From NCBI RefSeq assembly GCF_900143625.1, contig NZ_FRFF01000147.1, positions 1-36,497 of the forward strand: DNA of 36,497 bases, in the 5' to 3' direction. The notes under the pieces were generated by a model. It searched no databases. It was given only the letters and a program-made list of their open reading frames with translations, and was not told where the DNA came from. This document shows positions 1 to 7,088 of the stretch, piece by piece. The DNA comes from Nocardiopsis sp. JB363. Lineage in GTDB: Bacteria; Actinomycetota; Actinomycetes; Streptosporangiales; Streptosporangiaceae. How positions within the stretch are numbered: position 1 is the stretch's first letter; every line of letters starts with the position of its first letter. Both the position numbers and the translations under genes were made by a program.

Positions 1-172
1 GCAACACCTTCTCGTCCTGAACGGTCAGGTGCTTGAGGCGGGTGCGCACGGCCACACCGGTCGGTCCCGGAACCGGGTAGGGGGCCGCGATCGACCGCAC
101 ACCCCGCTGATCGGTGCCCACCACCCGCTCCTCACCCCCTGACCGTGTTCGATCCTCGTGCTCGAACACCAC
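1..172 (-). CDS. Partial N-terminus of a probable TnpB-like/transposase protein
   Basis: An open minus-strand frame enters from the left edge and starts at a GTG at 172. A GGAGG Shine-Dalgarno site lies at 181-185, eight bases upstream, which makes the start convincing. Only 57 residues are visible. The last part reads VAVRTRLKHLTVQDEKVL. A basic strand followed by an acidic helix of this kind is, from memory, how many actinobacterial IS200/IS605 TnpB-like proteins begin. The first 35 residues are acidic and low in complexity and say nothing. No catalytic residues are in view, so the family call is tentative and could be wrong. The neighbouring wrecked genes fit a mobile-element edge. Confidence 0.4.
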   Translation of the reverse strand, partial: MVFEHEDRTRSGGEERVVGTDQRGVRSIAAPYPVPGPTGVAVRTRLKHLTVQDEKVL

Positions 173-289
173 GCTAGCCACCTCCGGGGGTGGGTGTTGC
201 ACGAACCGCAAAACTCCTCTGCCCGGGTCAGGGCACGGACCGGTCCCGACCCAGTGCCGAACCCTCTCGTCGGCGAAGTGGTTCCAGGT

Positions 290-308
290 GTTCACTCATG
301 AACGTTCA
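290..308. repeat. Clustered GTTCA/TGAAC half-sites
   Basis: GTTCA (290-294), TGAAC (299-303) and GTTCA (304-308) form a 10-bp palindrome TGAACGTTCA plus one further half-site. It lies between the divergent TnpB-like start and the agmatine deiminase remnant. It could be an old operator. Nothing else supports that. Confidence 0.25.
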
Positions 309-344
309 CGCACACCCATGTGACCGCGCACACCAACAGACGAA

Positions 345-595
345 AACCCCGGGCTGGACAGACGGGACGTGGAGACGGAGATCCACGCGCGGTTGGGCAT
401 GCGCCACGCAGTGTGGCTTCCGTGCGGGCTCTGGCGCGACTACGAGGAGTTCGGCACCCGCGGGCCCTCACCGACGAGGACGGCGAGTTCGTCGACTGGT
501 CCTACATCAACCACTACGTCGCCAACGGGGTCGTGGTGCTGTGCGGGTTCGACGATGCGCGCGACGAGGTCGCCGCGCGCATCCTGGCCGACATG
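345..595 (+). pseudogene. Agmatine deiminase remnant (C-terminal pieces, frameshifted)
   Basis: Two pieces of a peptidylarginine-deiminase-family agmatine deiminase remain, in different frames. In frame 3, about 345-450, the reading contains NPGLDRRDVETEIHARLG, then VWLPCGLWRDYEEFGTRG. This is the stretch that in intact enzymes leads into the catalytic GHVD motif. In frame 2, about 455-595, it continues TDEDGEFVDWSYINHYVANG and then a helix ending ARILADM, which is normal C-terminal sequence. The catalytic histidine segment between them is gone, as are the N-terminal half and the GGGxHC cysteine motif. The gene cannot make an active enzyme. The second piece runs in frame into an amidase fragment. 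Confidence 0.7.
587..595 (+). repeat. Fusion junction at GCCGACATG
   Basis: The codons GCC GAC ATG (Ala-Asp-Met) fit both the agmatine deiminase reading (ILADM before the C-terminal tail) and the amidase reading (VADMLELLDVI). A deletion between two copies of this nine-base word would join the genes exactly here. This is inferred from family patterns, because no parental copy is in the window. Confidence 0.45.
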
Positions 596-1651
596 TTGGA
601 GTTGTTGGACGTCATCGTCGCCGATGACCCCGAACCGCGCGGAGACTTCTGGCGCGCGCAACCCTGGGTCGAGGTCCCGGCGGCCTCGGCGGTGCGACCC
701 GACTCGTTCCCGGACCTGGGTGTCGCCGACGCGGACGCCGCCCGGCGGGTGTTGGACGGGCTCCGGATCGGCGCCCCGCGGCTCTACACCGGCCGCGACC
801 CCGAGGCCGGAACCGCGGAGCACCCCGGTGTGGGCGGTCCCACGGGACGGGCGGTGCTCACCCGGCCCAGCGTGCTGCGGCTGTGGGAGGAGGCCCGAGC
901 GGACCTGGAGGCCTCCGGTGTCGTCGTACCCGAGACCGACCTTCCCGTGGTGAGCAACTACGAGGGGGACCGTCCCGGCGCCCCCACCATCGAGAACCGC
1001 GGTCTGGTGGGCCGGGAGTACCTGGAGCGTGAGCTGTTGGACCTGTCCGCCTGGGCGTGGCAGGACTTCCTTCGCGCCAACGGCGACCCCGGATCGAACG
1101 ACCTGGGCCGGGTCGACGGCGCCCGCATCTTCCCGCACGACCCGAACGCCCTTCCGGACCGCTACGACGGGTTCGACGACGACATCGCCGCCTACCCGGA
1201 GTTCGTACGCCGCACCGGCATCTCCTCCCTCACCGAGATCCCGCACCTGGAAGAGGGGCTCCAGGGCCTGGAGCGCACGCGTCGGGTCGACTTCGAGGAC
1301 TGGTTGGACGAGGCGGGGTTGGACGCGATCGTCTTCCCGGCGGTGGCCGACGTGGCGCCGGCGGACGCCGACGTGAACCCCGCCTCGGCCGACATCGCCT
1401 GGCGCAACGGGGTGTGGGTGGCCAACGGCAATCTGGTCTGGCGTCACCTGGGCATCCCCACGGTGACGGTGCCCATGGGCACGATGCCCGACACGGGCAT
1501 GCCGGTGGGGTTGACCTTCGCGGGTCGCGCCTACGACGACGTGCGTCTGCTGAGGATCGCGGCGGCCTTCGAGGCGACCGGGCGGCGGCGTCAGGAGCCG
1601 CCCCGCACCCCGCCACTGTCGAGGACGAAGTCGTACTCGGCGTACAGGTAG
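587..1651 (+). pseudogene. Amidase-signature family remnant (C-terminal about two-thirds)
   Basis: The frame continuing from the deiminase scrap reads LELLDVIVADDPEPRGDFWR, typical of the middle of an amidase-signature enzyme. It continues to the family's C-terminal signatures IPTVTVPMGTMPDTGMPVGLTFAGRAYDD and a final FEATGRRR helix. The N-terminal region with the catalytic Lys and the Gly/Ser-rich loop of the Ser-cisSer-Lys triad is absent, so hydrolysis should be impossible. About 350 residues remain of a usual 470-550. The last 60 bases overlap the 3' end of the convergent dioxygenase gene. A gene caller may accept 320-1651 as a 443-residue coding gene. The domain content says chimera. Translation of the fragment is unlikely to matter. 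Confidence 0.7.
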
Positions 1652-2466
1652 GGCTCGGTGGATTCCCGTCCGTCGGGGGCGGGTCCGGCGGGCCGTTCGA
1701 CGAACGGCACCACCAGGGCGTCCTTGGTCCCGAACACCACGTCGGTGGCGAGGTGGTCGGCGCCCTCCCGGAACAGGTGGGTGATCAGTCGCGCGTACCC
1801 GGGTTCCTCGATGAGGAAGTGGATGTGCGCGGGCCGGAACGGGCTGATGTCGGTCCTGTCGACGAGTTCACCGACGGGTCCGTCCATGGGGATGGTGTAA
1901 CCGAGCGGGGCGATGGTGCGCAGACAGTACGCGCCGTCCTGGCGGGCACGGTACTTGGCGCGCAGGCGTGCCTCGTCGACGTCGAGTTGGGCCTCGTAGG
2001 CGCCTTGGGCGTCGGCCTGCCACACGTCCAGTACCGCACCGGGCACGGGTTCGCCCTCGGTGTCCAGGACACGTCCGGTCAGGTACAGGGGTGTCCCCCG
2101 GACGCCCTCGGCCATGTCGTGCCCGAACTCCGCGGGCGGCGACCCGTCGATGTGGAAGGGCCCGAGCACGGTGGCGGGCGTGGCTCCCGGCGAGAGTCGG
2201 TTGTTGAGCTGGACCACCAGGGTGCTCAGGCCCAGCACGTCGGAGGCCAGGATGAACTCCTGGCGTTTGTCGTCGCAGGTATGTCCGGTGGCGGTGAGCC
2301 AGTCGATGGCGGACATCCACTCGTCCTCGGTCAGCTCGACCTCTCGGGCGAAGGCGTGCAGGTGGCGCACGAGGGCGGAGAGCAGTCGGGCGGTGCGGGG
2401 GTCGTGTGCGCTTCCCCAGCGCTCGGCCGCCAGGTCGGTCAGGTTCTGCTCGGTCACGAACGCCAT
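1591..2466 (-). CDS. Intradiol ring-cleavage dioxygenase (catechol/hydroxyquinol 1,2-dioxygenase-like)
   Basis: This 291-residue protein has the full intradiol dioxygenase layout. The N-terminal helical dimerisation domain (about 1-105) is present, including WLTATGHTCDDKRQEFILASD. The catalytic beta-sandwich follows from LYLTGRVLDTEGEPVPGAVL. The four non-haem Fe(III) ligands are visible as Tyr157 (GAY), Tyr190 (LGY), His214 and His216 (RPAHIHF). Family members open catechol or hydroxyquinol between the two hydroxyls using O2. The N-terminal domain favours the catechol/hydroxyquinol group over protocatechuate dioxygenases, but the substrate is not readable. The start ATG at 2466 lies 18 bases after the stop of the citryl-CoA-lyase-like gene, so it is probably third in that operon. 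Its 3' end overlaps the amidase remnant on the other strand. Confidence 0.9.
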   Translation of the reverse strand: MAFVTEQNLTDLAAERWGSAHDPRTARLLSALVRHLHAFAREVELTEDEWMSAIDWLTATGHTCDDKRQEFILASDVLGLSTLVVQLNNRLSPGATPATVLGPFHIDGSPPAEFGHDMAEGVRGTPLYLTGRVLDTEGEPVPGAVLDVWQADAQGAYEAQLDVDEARLRAKYRARQDGAYCLRTIAPLGYTIPMDGPVGELVDRTDISPFRPAHIHFLIEEPGYARLITHLFREGADHLATDVVFGTKDALVVPFVERPAGPAPDGRESTEPYLYAEYDFVLDSGGVRGGS

Positions 2467-2484
2467 GGGGATCGTCCTCCGCCT

Positions 2485-3318
2485 TCAGAGGTGGTCGGGG
2501 GTGTAGGGATCGGGGTCGACGGCCCGGTTGTTCAGGTCCACCGAAAGGAACACGTCGTTGGCCACGGGTGCGCGCAGTTCTTCGGCGAGTTGACCGACGA
2601 GCCCGGCGGTGCGGGCCAACAGGGCGAATCCGCGCAGGAGTTCGATGGGCAACCCGAGGTCGGCCAGGGCCGCCCCGCACACTCCGGCACCGTTGAGCGG
2701 CAGGGTACGGCCGAGCACTCGGGGGTGGGTGCGTCCGATCGCCTCGAACAGACGAAGGTGGGGACCGAACTGTCCCTCCTCGCGGGCGATGCGGAACAGG
2801 GCGGGGGTACGCGGATCACCCTGTTTGTGCACGTGGTGTCCGAGCCCGGGGATCCGGCGTCCGGCCGCGCGTTCGCCCTGAAGGGTGCCCAGGGCCAGGG
2901 CGTCCCATGCGGCGTCGTCGGTGGGATGTTCGCCGTCGAGCGGGGCCAGGACGGTGTGCAGGAAGCGGCCGGTGTCCTCGGTGACGCCGAGGAAGCGCGA
3001 GCCTCCGCCGAGGAGCCCGGCGGCCAGTGCCCCCTGAACGGAGTCGGGGGCGGACAGGTAGGTCAGCCGGGTGACGATGGCGGTGGGGGTGAACCCGTGG
3101 TCGGCCAAGGCGGCCAGGACCGCTTCGAACACCCGGGTCTGTCCGGGGGTGGGGCGGCGTTGGGCGGCCAGCCAGAAGGCGAGTTCGCCGAACCCCACCT
3201 TGCCCATGACGTCCTCGGCCAGGTCCTGGCCGAGCAGGGTGATGGCGGTGGGCGAGGAGGCGCCCAGGGCGGTCGGGTAGCCCGGGTGCGTCCCGGGGCC
3301 GTGGTCCTGGTCGTTCAT
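2485..3318 (-). CDS. Citryl-CoA lyase / citrate-synthase-like protein
   Basis: The ATG at 3318 (MNDQDHGPG) would start an independent 277-residue protein. GAGGAGGAACGGGC just upstream supplies a Shine-Dalgarno site. The sequence carries the small citrate-synthase-fold signature: GLLGGGSRFLGV, then IPGLGHHVHKQGDPRTPALF (the conserved GxGHxxHKxxDPR motif that includes a catalytic His), then ERGQFG-like and LNGAG segments. The length is about two-thirds of a housekeeping citrate synthase and fits stand-alone citryl-CoA-lyase-type proteins. These cleave or form acyl-CoA/oxoacid condensation products. With the CoA-transferase and dioxygenase next to it, a role late in a ring- or acid-degradation route is plausible but unproven. 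It may be made alone or as the tail of the fusion. Confidence 0.8.
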   Translation of the reverse strand: MNDQDHGPGTHPGYPTALGASSPTAITLLGQDLAEDVMGKVGFGELAFWLAAQRRPTPGQTRVFEAVLAALADHGFTPTAIVTRLTYLSAPDSVQGALAAGLLGGGSRFLGVTEDTGRFLHTVLAPLDGEHPTDDAAWDALALGTLQGERAAGRRIPGLGHHVHKQGDPRTPALFRIAREEGQFGPHLRLFEAIGRTHPRVLGRTLPLNGAGVCGAALADLGLPIELLRGFALLARTAGLVGQLAEELRAPVANDVFLSVDLNNRAVDPDPYTPDHL

Positions 3319-4461
3319 GCCCGTTCCTCCTCGTTCAGCCACGCCCGCAGGGCGTCGCCGTGTTCGTCGAGTTCGGGTGGTGGGTACCGCGCGGTCCCCC
3401 TCCCCCACGGAGACCACGGGGTCCAGGCCGAAGCGTTCGGCCATGGCGAAGCCACCGTCGATGGTCTGGATGGGTCCGCTGGGCACCCCCGCCTCGACGA
3501 GCAGGTCGAACCACTCCAGGGCGCCGCGTTCGGCCAGGCGTTCCACCAGCAGCGGGCGCAGGGTGGCGCGATGTTCGGTGCGGCCCGCGTTGGTGGAGTA
3601 GCGCGGGTCCTCGGCCAGGTGCGCGGCGCCCAGGACCTCGCACAGCGCGCGGAACTGGCGGTCGTTGGCGGCGGTGACGATGAGGTCCTCGTCCGCGGTG
3701 GGCAGAGGTTCGTAAGGGAAGACGCTGGGGTGGGCGTTGCCCATGCGGGTGGGGACGGCGCCCCCCGCGACGTAGGCGGAGCTGTGGTTGACCAGACCGG
3801 TGAGCGCGGAGGAGAGCAGGTCGACCTCGACCAGTTGGCCCTCTCCGGTGTCGTCGCGGTGACGCAGCGCGGCGAGGATGCCGATGGTGGCGTGGTTGCC
3901 GGCCATGACGTCGAAGACGGAGATGCCGGCGCGGTAGGGCGGTCCGTCGGGGTCGCCGGTCAGGCTCATGAGGCCGGAGACGGCCTGGACCATGAGGTCG
4001 TAGCCGGGGACATGGCGGCCTTCTCGGGTGCCGAACCCGGTGATGGAGCAGTACACGACACCGGGATTGGCGGCTCGGACGCTGTCGGCGTCGAGTCCGA
4101 ATCGGGCCAGGCCGCCCGGGCGGAAGTTCTCGATGACGACGTCGGCGCGGCGGGCGAGTTCGCGGGCGGTGCGGTTGTCGTCGTCCCGTTTCAGGTCCAG
4201 GGCGATGGAGCGTTTGTTGCGGTTGACGCCCAGGTAGTAGGTGGAGGTGTCGCCGCGGACGGGCGGTTTCCACGTGCGGGTGTCGTCGCCGGTGGGGCCC
4301 TCCACCTTGACCACCTCGGCGCCGAGGTCGGCCAGGAGCATGGTGGCGTAAGGCCCGGCCAGGATGCGGGAGAAGTCGGCGACCAGGAGTCCGCCGAGGG
4401 GCCCGGTCGTCGGCGACGGCCCGCTCCGCTCGGTGGTGCGCGCGTCGGAATCCTCCGGCAT
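2485..4461 (-). CDS. Type III CoA-transferase read in one frame into a citryl-CoA-lyase-like protein (apparent frameshift fusion)
   Basis: The ATG at 4461, preceded by GGGAGAGAG, starts a family III CoA-transferase: LVADFSRILAGPYATMLLADLGAEVVKVE, then NRNKRSIALDL, then PGYDLMVQA with the expected nucleophile Asp155. Such enzymes move CoA between carboxylic acids through an aspartyl thioester. At about 3374-3396 the protein leaves its family pattern after GEGDRAVPTTR. The normal C-terminus (PPPELDEHGDALRAWLNEEERA, then TGA at 3317-3315) is present in another frame. Because that stop overlaps the next gene's ATG, the shifted frame runs straight into the citryl-CoA-lyase-like gene, giving a 658-residue open frame. 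The repeated-looking bases at the shift suggest a slippage deletion. A sequencing error, two separate genes, or a real fusion protein all remain possible. Confidence 0.75.
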   Translation of the reverse strand: MPEDSDARTTERSGPSPTTGPLGGLLVADFSRILAGPYATMLLADLGAEVVKVEGPTGDDTRTWKPPVRGDTSTYYLGVNRNKRSIALDLKRDDDNRTARELARRADVVIENFRPGGLARFGLDADSVRAANPGVVYCSITGFGTREGRHVPGYDLMVQAVSGLMSLTGDPDGPPYRAGISVFDVMAGNHATIGILAALRHRDDTGEGQLVEVDLLSSALTGLVNHSSAYVAGGAVPTRMGNAHPSVFPYEPLPTADEDLIVTAANDRQFRALCEVLGAAHLAEDPRYSTNAGRTEHRATLRPLLVERLAERGALEWFDLLVEAGVPSGPIQTIDGGFAMAERFGLDPVVSVGEGDRAVPTTRTRRTRRRPAGVAERGGTGMNDQDHGPGTHPGYPTALGASSPTAITLLGQDLAEDVMGKVGFGELAFWLAAQRRPTPGQTRVFEAVLAALADHGFTPTAIVTRLTYLSAPDSVQGALAAGLLGGGSRFLGVTEDTGRFLHTVLAPLDGEHPTDDAAWDALALGTLQGERAAGRRIPGLGHHVHKQGDPRTPALFRIAREEGQFGPHLRLFEAIGRTHPRVLGRTLPLNGAGVCGAALADLGLPIELLRGFALLARTAGLVGQLAEELRAPVANDVFLSVDLNNRAVDPDPYTPDHL

Positions 4462-4473
4462 CTCTCTCCCTAT

Positions 4474-4498
4474 TGTCCGCTCACCGGACATGTGTCCG
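4474..4498. promoter_or_regulatory. Operator-like TGTCCG/CGGACA half-site cluster
   Basis: TGTCCG (4474-4479), five bases, CGGACA (4485-4490), two bases, TGTCCG (4493-4498): a perfect 17-bp inverted repeat plus a third half-site. It lies between the CoA-transferase -10 element and its ATG, just downstream of the predicted transcription start, as expected for a repressor site. The IclR protein encoded at 6250 is the natural candidate binder (inference). Confidence 0.55.
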
Positions 4499-4506
4499 TT
4501 CGAGCG

Positions 4507-4535
4507 ATTCTGCGCGGACCACCCGCCATCGTCAA
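4507..4535 (-). promoter_or_regulatory. Promoter of the CoA-transferase operon
   Basis: On the minus strand, TTGACG (4535-4530) and CAGAAT (4512-4507) are separated by 17 bases, a good housekeeping-sigma match for an actinomycete. Transcription would begin near 4500 and run through the half-site cluster into the ATG at 4461. Confidence 0.55.
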
Positions 4536-4585
4536 CCCTTGTCTTGGGAAATATCACCCTGATTTCGATTTCTCCGCACCCTGTC

Positions 4586-4619
4586 TTGACAGAAAACCAA
4601 CGGCGACAAAAGGTAAAAT
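4586..4619 (+). promoter_or_regulatory. Possible promoter of the amidohydrolase gene
   Basis: TTGACA at 4586-4591 and TAAAAT at 4614-4619 lie in an unusually AT-rich patch upstream of the amidohydrolase. The 22-base gap is too long for a standard promoter, so at least one of the two boxes is probably not used as written, or an activator is needed. Confidence 0.3.
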
Positions 4620-4681
4620 CCACATCGAAGACCGAACAGCGGACCATCGGCCGCTATACCCCTGGCTTGAGGAGCGCCCCC

Positions 4682-6124
4682 ATGAACAGCCCCCGCGAAG
4701 TCCCCTCGGGCCGACCGGTACTGCTGCGCGGTGGCACCGTGCTGACCATGGACGACGCACGGACGGTGCTGCACGAGACGGACGTGCTGGTGGTCGACGA
4801 CCGGATCGCGCGGGTGGGGTCCGGGCCGGCCGTCCCCGAGGGCACCGTGGAGATCGAGGCGCGCGGCGGCATCGTCATGCCGGGGATGGTCGACACGCAC
4901 CGGCACATGTGGCAGACCGCGATGCGCGGCTACGGCGCCGACTGGACCCTGGCCCAGTACTTCGTCTGGTACTACCTGGAGCACGGCCGCCACTTCCGAC
5001 CCCAGGACGTGCACGCCGGCAACACCCTCGCCGCGTTGGAGGCCTTGGAGGCCGGGGTCACCACCGTGGTGGACTGGTCCCACGGGTTGAGTACGCCCGA
5101 ACACGCCGACGCCGCCGCCGACGCACTCCTGGGTTCGCCCGGCCGGTACGTACTGGCCTACGGCAACATCCACCAAGCGCCCGCCGAGTGGACGGGCACC
5201 CCCGAATTCCGCGCCTTCGTCGAACGCCATCGCGGCAACGACCGGCTCGGCCTCCAGGTGGCCTTCGACGTCACCGGCGACCCGGACTTCCCCGAACGTC
5301 CCGCCTTCGAGGTCGCCCGCGAGCTGGGGCTGGCGGTGACCACCCACGCCGGGGTGTGGGGCGCCACCGGCGACAACGGTGTCAAGCTCATGCACGAGAA
5401 CGGGTTCATGACCCCCGAGACGATCTACGTGCACGGGGCGTCCCTGTCGGAGGACTCCTACCAGCGCATCGCCGCCACCGGCGGTTCGGTGTCGGTGTCC
5501 ACCGAGAGCGAGCAGAGCGCCGGTCAGGGCTACCCGCCCACCTGGCGGCTGCGGGCGCACGACATCCCCGTCTCGCTGTCGATGGACTCCAGCGTGTGGT
5601 GGAGCGGCGACCTGTTCAGCGCCATGCGCTCCACACTGGGCGCCGACCGTTCCCGCCAACACCTGGAGGCGCAGAGCCGGGGCGAGACGGTCACCCATTC
5701 GGCGTTGCGCGCCCCGCAGGTGGTGGAGTGGGCCACCCGGGGCGGCGCGCGGGCCCTGGGCCGCGACGACCTGGGGCAGGTCGTTCCCGGCGCCAAGGCG
5801 GACCTGGTGCTGTTGCGCAACGACGACTCACCGGTGTCGTTCCCGCTACTCAATCCGTACGGACACGTGGTGTTCCAGGCCCAGCGCGGTGACGTCCACA
5901 CGGTCCTGGTGGACGGGCGTGTGGTCAAACACGAGCACCGGCTGGTGGGCGTGGACCTGGCGTCGGTGCGCCGCCGGAGCGAGGAGACCGTCGAGCACCT
6001 GCGGTCGACGGTGGGCGAGGAGGCCTGGCAGGCGGGGATGAACCCGGACATCCCGGAGTCCAAGGTGTTGGACAACCCCTACACCTACACCGAGTTCCGG
6101 GACGCGAGCACCCGCGGCCGCTGA
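4682..6124 (+). CDS. Amidohydrolase-superfamily deaminase/chlorohydrolase-like enzyme
   Basis: The ATG at 4682 has GAGGAG seven bases upstream and gives 480 residues. The protein is a cytosolic metal-dependent amidohydrolase of the cytosine deaminase / TrzN-AtzB-like subtype. The residues are in the usual order: His73 and His75 (DTHRH after MPGMV), His222 (THAGVW), His251 (VHGASLS) and Asp302 (SMDSS). Members hydrolyse C-N or C-Cl bonds on heterocycles or amides. The exact substrate is not predictable here. The C-terminal beta-sandwich closes with GQVVPGAKADLVLL and VDGRVV. It is divergent from the CoA-transferase operon and followed by the IclR gene, so all are probably one catabolic unit. 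Nothing looks broken, unlike the genes to its left. Confidence 0.85.
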   Translation: MNSPREVPSGRPVLLRGGTVLTMDDARTVLHETDVLVVDDRIARVGSGPAVPEGTVEIEARGGIVMPGMVDTHRHMWQTAMRGYGADWTLAQYFVWYYLEHGRHFRPQDVHAGNTLAALEALEAGVTTVVDWSHGLSTPEHADAAADALLGSPGRYVLAYGNIHQAPAEWTGTPEFRAFVERHRGNDRLGLQVAFDVTGDPDFPERPAFEVARELGLAVTTHAGVWGATGDNGVKLMHENGFMTPETIYVHGASLSEDSYQRIAATGGSVSVSTESEQSAGQGYPPTWRLRAHDIPVSLSMDSSVWWSGDLFSAMRSTLGADRSRQHLEAQSRGETVTHSALRAPQVVEWATRGGARALGRDDLGQVVPGAKADLVLLRNDDSPVSFPLLNPYGHVVFQAQRGDVHTVLVDGRVVKHEHRLVGVDLASVRRRSEETVEHLRSTVGEEAWQAGMNPDIPESKVLDNPYTYTEFRDASTRGR

Positions 6125-6142
6125 GCGGGGCGGTCACGGGAA

Positions 6143-6176
6143 GGGCCGGTGTCGCGGCGTGGCCCGGCACCGGCCC
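6143..6176 (+). terminator. Candidate stem-loop after the amidohydrolase gene
   Basis: GGGCCGGTG (6143-6151) pairs perfectly with CACCGGCCC (6168-6176) across a 16-base loop, 19 bases after the stop codon. There is no T-tract, so it is a GC-type terminator or processing site at best. Confidence 0.4.
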
Positions 6177-6249
6177 GATCACCATCGGCGGGATTTCGTG
6201 GGCCGGTGCTGTATATGCTGGCGCTTCCACGACACCGACGGGAGAGACC

Positions 6250-7053
6250 ATGCCGCGCGAGGGCGCCGGCCCCGACTTCATCGAGGCCCTGGCCCGGGGG
6301 TTGGACGTGATTCGCGCGTTCCGGCCGCACCGGCCCACGATGACGCTGGCCGAGGTGGCCAAGGAGACCGGATTGGCCCGGCCCACGGCTCGGCGCGTCC
6401 TCATCACCCTGCAGGAACTCGGATACGTGCGTTCCGGCGCACAGGGGTTCTCGCTGACCCCTCGGGTGTTGGAGCTGGGCACGGCCTACGTGCGGTCCAT
6501 GGGGTTGTGGGACGTGGCCCGACCGCACCTGGAGGAGCTCTCGCGCGCGACCGGTGAGTCGTGTTCGATCGCGCAGCTGGACGGGTCCGACATCGTGTAC
6601 GTGGCGCGGGTGGCGGTGCCCAAGATCGTCACCCTGGCGGTGCAGATCGGTACGCGTTTCCCCGCGTTGCAGACCTCGCTGGGCAAGGTGCTACTGTCCG
6701 CGCTCTCCCCCGAGGAGGTCGAGCGGGTGCTGGCCGAGCCCTCACGTTCGGGGCTGGAACCGTTGTGGCGGCCGGGACCCGAGGAACGGTGCTCGGTGCT
6801 GCGGGAGGTGGGCGCTCGTGGGTGGGCGCTGACCGACGAGGACCTGGCATGGGGCATCCGTTCGGTGGCGGCACCGCTGCGTGACGGTCAAGGGCGGGTG
6901 TTCGCGGCGGTGAACGTGAACACGAACTCCGCCGAGACGTCGTTGGAGCACCTGACCCGGCACCACCTACCGTTGCTGTCGAGTGCCGCGGGCGAGATCA
7001 GCGCGGACGTGGCCCGGCTGGAGTCGGTGCCCCAGGTCGACCGCGTGCCCTGA
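6250..7053 (+). CDS. IclR-family transcriptional regulator (PcaR/CatR-like subgroup)
   Basis: This 267-residue protein starts at an ATG with GGGAGAG just upstream. FIEALARGLDVIRAFRPHRP and the winged helix-turn-helix (TLAEVAKETGLARPTARRVLITLQELGYV, about 30-60) mark the N-terminal DNA-binding domain. The C-terminal IclR effector domain follows from about 85, with SIAQLDGSDIVYVARV, FPALQTSLGKVLLS and WALTDEDLAWGIRSVAAPLRD. The opening phrase and effector domain resemble regulators of aromatic catabolism (PcaR, CatR, PobR), which suits the neighbouring intradiol dioxygenase. A TATGCT -10-like box sits at 6214-6219, but no clear -35 was found. It probably controls the divergent catabolic genes through the half-sites at 4474-4498 (inference). 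Confidence 0.9.
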   Translation: MPREGAGPDFIEALARGLDVIRAFRPHRPTMTLAEVAKETGLARPTARRVLITLQELGYVRSGAQGFSLTPRVLELGTAYVRSMGLWDVARPHLEELSRATGESCSIAQLDGSDIVYVARVAVPKIVTLAVQIGTRFPALQTSLGKVLLSALSPEEVERVLAEPSRSGLEPLWRPGPEERCSVLREVGARGWALTDEDLAWGIRSVAAPLRDGQGRVFAAVNVNTNSAETSLEHLTRHHLPLLSSAAGEISADVARLESVPQVDRVP

Positions 7054-7088
7054 CCGGAGTTTTCCCGGCCTCTCGCGAGCCACGACGA

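Noticed and set aside
4462..4647. A 62-residue N-terminal extension of the CoA-transferase
   Set aside because: It would cover the promoter and operator region. The ATG at 4461 has a good ribosome site and matches the family start.
1057..5892. A 1,611-codon open frame on the plus strand
   Set aside because: It runs antisense to the dioxygenase, lyase and CoA-transferase genes. Its composition is Arg/Gly/Pro-rich with no domain, a normal artefact of high-GC DNA.
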